Assembly (NCBI RefSeq): GCF_018326265.1
Contig: NZ_AP023360.1
Coordinates: 1,107,501-1,171,500 of the forward strand
Source: Catellatospora sp. IY07-71
Lineage (GTDB): Bacteria; Actinomycetota; Actinomycetes; Mycobacteriales; Micromonosporaceae
DNA: 64,000 nucleotides
Direction of reading: 5' to 3'
In this document: piece after piece, positions 55,115 through 61,282 of the stretch
How the letters are laid out: each line of letters opens with the position of its first letter
How positions within the stretch are numbered: the stretch's first letter is position 1
Made by a program: the position numbers and the translations under genes
Notes under the pieces: model-generated
Told to the model about the DNA's origin: nothing
Database searches by the model: none
What the model saw: only the letters and a program-made list of their open reading frames with translations

Positions 55115-56386
55115 TCAGCGGTAGCGGCGGTCGTAGTCGCCGCGGTCCCGCTCGCGCTCGCGGCCCCGGCCGCGGTCGTCCTGGTAGTCGGACCAGCGCT
55201 CCTCACGGTCGGACCCGGTGATCGCCCGGGGCTCGCGCCGCGAGCCGCGGTCGTCGTCCTGGTCGTCGTCGAAGAAGCTGCTGGGGCGGTTGTCCTCGCG
55301 GCGCACCGCCGCCCACCGATCCTCGATGCGCAGCTCGGTGCCGGAGCTGTCGCTGTGCAGCGCCGCCCGCCGCTCACCCATGCGGACCTCGCGGCCCCGG
55401 TCGTCGCTGCGGACGCTCGCCCAGCGGTCGCCGGCGCGTACGCCCGGCCGCTCGTCGTCGTCACGCTCGGACCAGCGGCCCTCGATCGCGTCGGCACGGC
55501 CCGGGCGGCGGTCGTCGTCGCGGTCGCGGCGGGAACTCCAGCTGTCGCCGCCGGAGACCGGCTCGTCGCGGTCGCGTCGGGAGCTCCAGCTGTCGCCGCC
55601 GGAGACCGGCTCGTCGGCCTCCCGGCGGCGCTCCAGCTGCTCACGCAGCCGCTGCTCGGTCCAGGACTCCTCGTGGCGGTCGCGCTCGCGGCGCTCCGAG
55701 CGGGAACGCCGCTCCTCGCGGGGGCTCTCCGCGCGGGAGCCGTAGTCGGTGTCGCGGCCGCGGTCGAAGCCGCCGACCGGGCTGCCGTAGACCGCGCCGC
55801 GCTGGTTGTCCTCGCCGTGCGGGTCGACGATGGTCTGCCGGGTGGTGACCTGGACCGTCTCGGTGTGCCGGACCACGCCGGGCATGCCCGCCCGGCCGCC
55901 GTGCGGCGCGGGCTGGTGCGGGGCCGGCGACGGGCCGCCGCGGCCGGCCGCAGCCGGAGCCGCCTGCCCGCCGCGCGCCAGCTCGGCGCGGACCGCCTCC
56001 AGCTGCGCCCGGGTCGCGTCCAGCTCGTGCCGGGTGGCCTCCAGCTGGTCCACCAGATACTGGAACTTGTCGCCGAACGCGCGGTGCGTGGCGTGGGCGG
56101 CGGTGGAGATGTCGTCGCGGACGTCGGTCCGCACGGTGTCGATCTCGTCGAGGATCATGTCCTCGAGCTCCAGCCGAACGGTCTCGGTGTCGCGACGGAG
56201 AGTGATCGACAGGCCGATCAGGATGACCGACAGGATGACCACGCCCACCGCGGCCCGCAACGCGGTGCCGCCATCGGCGATGAACAGGAACAATGCCGCC
56301 AGCGGGGCGAGCCCGACCCCGCCCCAGAACAGCACCGGGAGCAGGCGCGCATGGCGCTGTTCATCGCGAGTGTCCGAGTTCGGCAT
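55115..56386 (-). CDS. Membrane protein with coiled coil and charged repeat tail, unknown
   Basis: 423 residues: two membrane helices (about 13-35 and 42-60), a coiled-coil region (about 68-135, LELEDMILDEIDTVRTDVRDDIS..., YLVDQLEATRHELDATRAQLEAVRAEL), then a long Arg/Asp/Ser/Glu-rich disordered tail (from about 145) with tandem repeats. A function is not evident; the layout recalls cytoskeletal or envelope scaffolding proteins. Start ATG 56386 has a weak ribosome site; an earlier in-frame start at 56563 would add a basic N-terminus. Confidence 0.7.
   Translation of the reverse strand: MPNSDTRDEQRHARLLPVLFWGGVGLAPLAALFLFIADGGTALRAAVGVVILSVILIGLSITLRRDTETVRLELEDMILDEIDTVRTDVRDDISTAAHATHRAFGDKFQYLVDQLEATRHELDATRAQLEAVRAELARGGQAAPAAAGRGGPSPAPHQPAPHGGRAGMPGVVRHTETVQVTTRQTIVDPHGEDNQRGAVYGSPVGGFDRGRDTDYGSRAESPREERRSRSERRERDRHEESWTEQRLREQLERRREADEPVSGGDSWSSRRDRDEPVSGGDSWSSRRDRDDDRRPGRADAIEGRWSERDDDERPGVRAGDRWASVRSDDRGREVRMGERRAALHSDSSGTELRIEDRWAAVRREDNRPSSFFDDDQDDDRGSRREPRAITGSDREERWSDYQDDRGRGRERERDRGDYDRRYR
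55520..55615 (-). repeat. Two 48-bp in-frame tandem repeats
   Basis: 55520-55567 and 55568-55615 are near identical (about 46 of 48), encoding two copies of DEPVSGGDSWSSRRDR within the disordered tail of the host gene. Tandem repeats in such tails usually vary between strains. Confidence 0.85.
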
Positions 56387-56553
56387 GTTGCTAGAGGCTA
56401 CCGACAGTTGCCGCCGAGGGGAATGCTCTGCGGCGCTGAAATGCGCGAACCTCCGCCGCGGAGATCGCCTCGTGCCCGTCCGGAACAGGTGCGCGACCCA
56501 GCGGGGCTTGCGCAGCCCCAGCATCGGCGCCCGCCGTGCCGGTAATCGCTGAA

Positions 56554-56568
56554 CTCTCGTCACGAGAG
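56554..56568. promoter_or_regulatory. 15-bp operator-like palindrome
   Basis: CTCTCGT-c-ACGAGAG is perfectly symmetric, with partial symmetry continuing outward (GAA/TTC). One-base centre makes a hairpin unlikely; a dimeric regulator may bind. Confidence 0.45.
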
Positions 56569-56628
56569 GTTCAACGACTCCCCGCCCCTTTCGCCCGTCT
56601 TGACCTCGAAAGTGGCACAGTGCTGCCG

Positions 56629-56653
56629 GCGTCCGGCCTCCGCGGCCGGACGC
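56629..56653 (-). terminator. Terminator of the permease-like gene
   Basis: GCGTCCGGCC (56629-56638) pairs with GGCCGGACGC (56644-56653), five-base loop, four bases past the stop of the gene at 56658. Confidence 0.75.
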
Positions 56654-56657
56654 ACGC

Positions 56658-57914
56658 TCACCTCAGCGAACTCCAGCGGTCCTCGTCGCCCCACTGGTCG
56701 GTGCGGGCGGGCGCGGCCTGCGCGGGCAGGTTGGCCCAGGTGTCGCCGCTGCCCGTGGACCACGCGGCGGTGCCCGGCACGCCCACGTCGGACCAGTCGT
56801 CGGGGCTCTCCTCGTCGACCGGCAGCGGGCGGCCGAACGTCTCCACCAGCCGGGTCACCACCAGGCCGACCGCGACCACCCCGGCGGCCAGCGCGTAGTG
56901 CGAGACGCGCCAGTTCGCCGCGTCCTTGCCCGCGTACCAGACGACCAGGCTGAGCAGGCTGACGCTGAGCAGCGTGCCGAAGACGCCGCCGCGGCGCCCG
57001 TACGCGCTCACGCCGCCGACCAGCGCCGCGCCGATGGCCAGGCCGGTCAGCTCGATGCCCTCGGTCGGCACCACGACCTGCTCGGTGGCCCCGTTGAGCG
57101 CGGCGAGCAGCACGCCCGCCACGGCCGCGAGCGCGGTCGAGGCGATCAGGCCGAGCGAGGCGACGACGCCGCCCAGGCCGCCCCGGCGGTGCGCGGGGTC
57201 GCCCACCGGGCGGAACCGGCCCACGCCGCGCCGGATGGACCGGATCGCGCCCAGCAGCCCGGCGACGAGGCTCAGCGCGGCGAACCCGGCGTACAGGTAG
57301 AGCGCCTGGTTCGTCGGGTCGTACTCGCCCGCCACGGTGAGCGGATCGGGGTGCTTCTGGATCCATACGATGACCGCCAGCGCGGCGGCGAGGCTGCCCG
57401 CCCAGCCGGGCACGTGGAAGCCGACGACCAGGACGGCGATGACCAGCCCGAGCCCGGCGGCGAGCGCGACGGCCACCCCCGCGGTCGGGACCACGCCCTC
57501 GTTGCCGCGCTCGGCGTAGAACAGCGCGGCGGCCGAGGCGACGGGGCCGAGCGCCAGGTTCACCGCGCCGGCCCGCAGCGTCATCGCCGCGCCGAAGGCC
57601 AGCAGGCCCAGCGCCGAGGCGAAGACCAGCAGCTGGTTCAGCCGGTCGCCGCTGATCTGGGCCGGGTGGCTGTTGTGCAGCAGGAAGCCGAGCACCACGA
57701 TGCCGAGGAGGAGCACGCCCTCCCACGCGAAGTGGATGCCGAGCCGGTCCCGGCCGACCTCGCCGTGCGCGGGGTCGTCGAAGACGTCGTCGAGGTTGGC
57801 GGCGGGCGTCGCCCGCGGCCGGTACTGCACACCCGCGACGGGCTCCTCATGGAAGCTCTCGCCGCGGAACCGCCGCTGCCCTGTCGCGTCGGTCGCATCG
57901 CTGTCGTAGGCCAT
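56658..57914 (-). CDS. Orphan ABC-type permease-like membrane protein
   Basis: 418 residues: an acidic N-terminus (1-60), then about eight to ten membrane helices with AAMTLRAGAVNLALG and LTGLAIGAALVGGVSAYGRRGGVFGTLLSVSLLSLV, similar to sugar-importer permeases of the RbsC/BPD_transp_2 family (which carry GxxDLSVG-type loops). A polar C-terminal tail follows. No ATPase or binding-protein gene is nearby, so transport is doubtful. ATG at 57914 has GGGAGG nine bases upstream. Confidence 0.7.
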   Translation of the reverse strand: MAYDSDATDATGQRRFRGESFHEEPVAGVQYRPRATPAANLDDVFDDPAHGEVGRDRLGIHFAWEGVLLLGIVVLGFLLHNSHPAQISGDRLNQLLVFASALGLLAFGAAMTLRAGAVNLALGPVASAAALFYAERGNEGVVPTAGVAVALAAGLGLVIAVLVVGFHVPGWAGSLAAALAVIVWIQKHPDPLTVAGEYDPTNQALYLYAGFAALSLVAGLLGAIRSIRRGVGRFRPVGDPAHRRGGLGGVVASLGLIASTALAAVAGVLLAALNGATEQVVVPTEGIELTGLAIGAALVGGVSAYGRRGGVFGTLLSVSLLSLVVWYAGKDAANWRVSHYALAAGVVAVGLVVTRLVETFGRPLPVDEESPDDWSDVGVPGTAAWSTGSGDTWANLPAQAAPARTDQWGDEDRWSSLR

Positions 57915-58028
57915 GACTCGCGCCTCCCGAGTCGGCTGCCGGTCGCGGGGTACGACACGGCATCACGCACGGCAACCTACCGGCTGGAACGTGAATGCGA
58001 CAGTCTTGCCCGGCGATAACCTGCTGCT

Positions 58029-58047
58029 GGCGTCTCGTGTCGGAAAG
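58029..58047. repeat. Unpaired half-site of the CTCGTGTC family
   Basis: GGCGTCTCGTGTCGGAAAG resembles one arm of copies A-D, but no partner arm is found within 150 bases. It may be a decayed copy. Confidence 0.5.
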
Positions 58048-58061
58048 TGGTCGCGTGCGGT

Positions 58062-58583
58062 TCAGTCGATGTCCGGCGTCTCGTCCTCGGGCCGCCGGGG
58101 CACCCGGCACGCCCGCTCCAGCCACAGCCCGGCGGCCAGCAGCGCCAGCGAGCACACCAGCGAGACGAGCGCGGCGGGCAGGTCCCGGCCGGCCGCGGCC
58201 AGCTGGTCGGTCTGCTGCTGCTCGAAGAACAGCCAGATGCTCAGCCCGGCGGCGAAACCGGCGAAGATCGCGCCCGCCAGCGAGGACGCCTTGGCGAGCA
58301 CCACGTACCGGGCCACGGCCAGCGCCTCGACGGGCGGGCGGCCCGGCCTTCGCTCGATGCGCGCCCGCGTCTGCTGCGCCAGCGCGAACTCGCCGATGGC
58401 GAGCGCGAGCAGGATGAACGCGGTCAGCCAGCCGTTGCTGCCGAGGAACGGCAGGTAGGCCAGGTCGAAGTACCACTCGCTGATGACCAGCCAGGCGATC
58501 GCGGCGGAACCGATGCCCGCCACGGCGAGGGTGGCCGGGTTGGTGGGCCGCAGCCGGGGCTCCGGTGTCGACGGCTGGCTCAC
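58062..58583 (-). CDS. DUF3180-family membrane protein
   Basis: A 173-residue membrane protein (about four helices) of the DUF3180 family, which follows folK in actinobacteria (mycobacterial Rv3605c). Opening VSQPSTPEPRLRPTNPATLAVAGIG then LALAIGEFALAQQ and VVLAKASSLAGAIFAGFAAG. GTG at 58583 has GAGGGG upstream; a GTG at 58595 would add four residues. Function unknown. Confidence 0.82.
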   Translation of the reverse strand: MSQPSTPEPRLRPTNPATLAVAGIGSAAIAWLVISEWYFDLAYLPFLGSNGWLTAFILLALAIGEFALAQQTRARIERRPGRPPVEALAVARYVVLAKASSLAGAIFAGFAAGLSIWLFFEQQQTDQLAAAGRDLPAALVSLVCSLALLAAGLWLERACRVPRRPEDETPDID

Positions 58584-58617
58584 TTCGGTCCGCACCCCTC
58601 ACTACATCGGCTGGGGG

Positions 58618-59145
58618 TCACTCTACTTCGAGCCGCACAGCGGGCAGGGCGGTCATCGCGGCCACCTCGGCCGCCATGGGCTCCGCCAGCACGAGCTCGT
58701 TGACCCAGCCGTGGCCGGGCAGCTCGGCGTACGGCTGCACCTCCAGCCACGGGCGCAGCACGAACGCCCGCTGGTGCGCGTGCGGGTGGGGCAGTGTCAG
58801 CTCCGGGGTGTCCCGCAGGATCGGCTCGCCCTCGTCGGTCCACGCCGCGACGAGGTCCACGTCGAGCGTGCGCGGGCTGTAGCGGCGGGCCTGGTGGCGC
58901 ACCCGCCCGGCCTCGTGCTCGATGCCCTGCGCCGTGATGAGCCACTGCTCCACGCTCTGCGGGCCGCGCACCAGCAGCGCCGCGTTGTAGTACGCCGGCT
59001 GCTCGGTGTCGCCCCACGGCGGCGTCTCGTAGACGCCGCTCACCGCGAGCAGCTCCCCCTCCTGCGCCAGGCGCCGCACCGCGAAGCGCAGGTGGTCGGC
59101 GCGGTCGCCGAGGTTGCTGCCTATCGAGAAGACCACTGCCGTCAC
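58618..59145 (-). CDS. folK: 6-hydroxymethyl-7,8-dihydropterin pyrophosphokinase
   Basis: A 175-residue folate enzyme. FSIGSNLGDRADHLRFAV begins the fold, YNAALLV and the HPPK signature RYSPRTLDVDLVAAW with HPHAHQRAFVLRPW are clear. GTG at 59145. It stands on the minus strand, divergent from folP-folB, while the three genes usually share one operon in this order group. Confidence 0.95.
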   Translation of the reverse strand: MTAVVFSIGSNLGDRADHLRFAVRRLAQEGELLAVSGVYETPPWGDTEQPAYYNAALLVRGPQSVEQWLITAQGIEHEAGRVRHQARRYSPRTLDVDLVAAWTDEGEPILRDTPELTLPHPHAHQRAFVLRPWLEVQPYAELPGHGWVNELVLAEPMAAEVAAMTALPAVRLEVE

Positions 59146-59151
59146 GCCCGA

Positions 59152-59157
59152 TATTCT
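59152..59157 (+). promoter_or_regulatory. -10 element of a probably leaderless folP mRNA
   Basis: TATTCT ends six bases before GTG 59164. Only 18 bases separate the folK and folP starts, so the divergent promoters overlap each other's coding starts. Confidence 0.45.
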
Positions 59158-59163
59158 CGCAGC

Positions 59164-60000
59164 GTGGTGGTCGACCTGATGCGCGCGACGCCGCCCGTCG
59201 TGATGGGGGTTCTCAACGTCACCCCCGACTCCTTCTCCGACGGCGGCCTCTATGACGACCTCGACGCCGCCGTACGGCACGGGGTGGAGCTGCACACGCA
59301 GGGCGCGCACCTGGTGGACGTGGGCGGCGAGTCGACCCGGCCGGGCGCGCTGCGGGTGGACGCCGACACCGAGATCAAGCGGGTGGTGCCGGTCATCGCC
59401 GCGCTCACCGCGGCCGGGGTGGCGACCAGTGTGGACACCACCCGCGCCGCCGTCGCCGCCGCGGCGGTGCAGGCCGGGGCCGCCGTCGTCAACGACGTCT
59501 CCGGCGGGCTGGCCGACCCGGACATGCGCCGCGTGGTGGCCGCGGCCGGCTGCCCGTACGTGGTGATGCACTGGCGCGGGCACTCGGCCGGCATGCAGTC
59601 GCTGGCCGTCTACGGCGACGTGGTCGCCGAGGTGCGCGCCGAGCTGGCGCAGCGGGTGGACGAGGCGCTGGCCGCCGGGATCGCCGCCGACCGCGTCATC
59701 ATCGACCCGGGCCTGGGCTTCGCCAAGACCGCCGAGCACAACTGGGCGCTGACCCGCCACCTGGACCGGCTGCTGGACCTGGGCTTGCCGGTGCTGTTCG
59801 GCGCCAGCCGCAAGTCCTATCTGGGGCAGCTGCTCGACGGCCGCCCGGCCCCGGAGCGCGACGCCGCGACCACCGCGACCAGCCTGCTCGCCGCCGCCGC
59901 GGGCGCCTGGGGGGTACGCGTGCACGACGTGCGCGCGACCGCGGACGCGCTCGCGGTGTGGCGCGCGACGGGCCGCCCCCGGCTGCGCTACGAAGGCTGA
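59164..60000 (+). CDS. folP: Dihydropteroate synthase
   Basis: A 278-residue TIM-barrel enzyme joining pterin diphosphate and p-aminobenzoate, the sulfonamide target. MGVLNVTPDSFSDGG, VDVGGESTRPGA, NDVSGG, YVVMHWRG, IIDPGLGFAKTAEHN and GASRKSYLG are all standard. Start GTG 59164 fits the -10 spacing. folB follows after two bases. Confidence 0.96.
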   Translation: MVVDLMRATPPVVMGVLNVTPDSFSDGGLYDDLDAAVRHGVELHTQGAHLVDVGGESTRPGALRVDADTEIKRVVPVIAALTAAGVATSVDTTRAAVAAAAVQAGAAVVNDVSGGLADPDMRRVVAAAGCPYVVMHWRGHSAGMQSLAVYGDVVAEVRAELAQRVDEALAAGIAADRVIIDPGLGFAKTAEHNWALTRHLDRLLDLGLPVLFGASRKSYLGQLLDGRPAPERDAATTATSLLAAAAGAWGVRVHDVRATADALAVWRATGRPRLRYEG

Positions 60001-60002
60001 CC

Positions 60003-60359
60003 ATGGACCTCATCACGCTCACCGGCCTGCGGGTACGCGGCAACCACGGCGTCTTCGACTTCGAGCGGCGCGACGGGCAGGACTTCGTCGTCGACGTGGT
60101 GCTCGAACTCGACCTCGGCCCGGCCGCCGTGAGTGACGACGTGCGCGACACCGTGCACTACGGCGAGCTCGCCTCACGTCTGGCCGAGATCGTGGCCGGG
60201 CCGCCGGTGAACCTCATCGAGACGCTCGCCCGGCGGCTCGTCGATGCCTGCCTGGCCGACGAGCGCGTCTCGCGGGCCACGGTCACCGTCCACAAGCCAC
60301 AGGCGCCGATCCCGCTGACCTTCGGCGACGTGAGCGTCACGATGAGCGGGACAAGGTGA
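60003..60359 (+). CDS. folB: Dihydroneopterin aldolase
   Basis: A 118-residue enzyme converting dihydroneopterin to hydroxymethyl-dihydropterin. TGLRVRGNHGVFDFERRDGQDFVVDV and DTVHYGELASRLAEIV then VHKPQAPIPLTFGDVSVT are typical. ATG 60003 directly follows folP. folE and folK are elsewhere on this map. Confidence 0.95.
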   Translation: MDLITLTGLRVRGNHGVFDFERRDGQDFVVDVVLELDLGPAAVSDDVRDTVHYGELASRLAEIVAGPPVNLIETLARRLVDACLADERVSRATVTVHKPQAPIPLTFGDVSVTMSGTR

Positions 60360-60396
60360 CGGCCGGACATCCGACACCCGCCACGAGCTGCACGGC

Positions 60397-60425
60397 TTGT
60401 CGCACCGGTGGGTGCACCGTACGCT
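60397..60425 (+). promoter_or_regulatory. Promoter upstream of the type IV secretion genes, TTGTCG-N17-TACGCT
   Basis: TTGTCG (60397-60402) and TACGCT (60420-60425) are 17 bases apart. The -10 ends five bases before an ATG at 60431, so the message may be leaderless for the small ORF there. Confidence 0.5.
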
Positions 60426-60430
60426 CTGCT

Positions 60431-60490
60431 ATGGATCGAACACCGGTCCTAGACAACAGCAAAACCCCGGCGCTCCACTACGAACTGTGA
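60431..60490 (+). CDS. 19-residue leader peptide ORF before the secretion operon
   Basis: ATG at 60431 opens MDRTPVLDNSKTPALHYEL and stops at 60490. Its ATG lies at the expected transcription start of the promoter above. It could be a leader peptide or a chance ORF. It lies 103 bases before the first secretion gene. Confidence 0.35.
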   Translation: MDRTPVLDNSKTPALHYEL

Positions 60491-60593
60491 TCGACACGAA
60501 GCAGGGTGTCATCGGCCGCATCCCACCGCCGATGACCTCCATCGGTAAGGCTTAGGCAATTGCAGCGCCGGTCGCGCACCGGGGAGGTACCGA

Positions 60594-60911
60594 ATGATCG
60601 CCATGGAGCTGGTCCAGGCGGCGTGGAGCCATGCCACGCCGGCCCTCGACATGATCGCCGACGCGGTCCTGGCGGCCCCGGACCCCAAGGGCAACATCGC
60701 GACCAACGACATCCTCACCTTCTTCGCCACGAAGATCTCTCCGATCCTGCTGGCCGTCCTCGGCGTGATCTTCATCGGCCGCGCCAGCAAGGGCGAGGTC
60801 TCGAAGGTGCTCACCAGCTCGGCAATCGCGATCATCGGCGTGGCGTTCATCGTCGGCGCGGGGGCGCTGCTGCTGGTCGGTGAGAACCTGATCGACATCA
60901 TGTTCGAGTAG
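60594..60911 (+). CDS. Small TrbC/VirB2-like membrane protein
   Basis: A 105-residue protein with two hydrophobic helices (about 48-65 and 78-98) separated by GRASKGEVSKV. This layout and its place before PrgI-like and VirB4-like genes match pilin-type subunits of actinobacterial type IV secretion clusters. Probable translocation partner or pilus subunit. The ATG at 60594 has GGGGAGG eight bases upstream. Identification rests on context as well as shape. Confidence 0.65.
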   Translation: MIAMELVQAAWSHATPALDMIADAVLAAPDPKGNIATNDILTFFATKISPILLAVLGVIFIGRASKGEVSKVLTSSAIAIIGVAFIVGAGALLLVGENLIDIMFE

Positions 60912-60919
60912 GCGGAGCG

Positions 60920-61282
60920 ATGCGGCTGCGTACGGACGACGACATCTACCGGGCCCGCCTGGTCTACCTCGGCCCGCCCGGCTACACCCTCCCGGTGCAG
61001 CTGCCCTACGCGCAGTACGGCCTGTTCGTGCTGCTCGTGCCGCTCTACATGGGCATCCACTGGCTGTTCAGCCAGCGCTTCGAGATCTTCCCCGCGTGGG
61101 AGATCGCGCTGGCGATCGTCACCACGTCGTACGTCTTCCGCCACGTCGATCCCGACCGCCCGGCGCGCATGGTCATCCGGACCGCGCTCACCGACTGGCG
61201 GCGCACCCGCGAGCCGGTCACCGAGCGCCGCGACCCGCGCCTGGTCGCCCGCCGCGTCGTCGTCCGGCAGGCGATCACATGA
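60920..61282 (+). CDS. PrgI/VirB3-like membrane protein
   Basis: A 120-residue protein: an N-terminal polar stretch, one or two membrane helices (about 32-50 and 60-75, FEIFPAWEIALAIVTTSYVF), and a basic cytoplasmic tail. It resembles the PrgI/VirB3-type subunit that precedes VirB4 in Gram-positive type IV systems. ATG at 60920 has GGCGGAG six bases before. Its stop overlaps the next ATG. Confidence 0.65.
   Translation: MRLRTDDDIYRARLVYLGPPGYTLPVQLPYAQYGLFVLLVPLYMGIHWLFSQRFEIFPAWEIALAIVTTSYVFRHVDPDRPARMVIRTALTDWRRTREPVTERRDPRLVARRVVVRQAIT

Larger units (their letters stand above)
56387..56657. other. Intergenic region with palindrome and terminator
   Basis: 271 bases between two minus-strand genes. 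It contains the terminator of the permease-like gene and a perfect palindrome listed separately. Upstream sequence of the membrane protein presumably includes its promoter; hexamers could not be fixed. Confidence 0.35.

Noticed and set aside
55520..55615. Tandem 48-bp repeat considered as a CRISPR or att site
   Set aside because: In-frame coding repeat in a disordered tail; no spacers.
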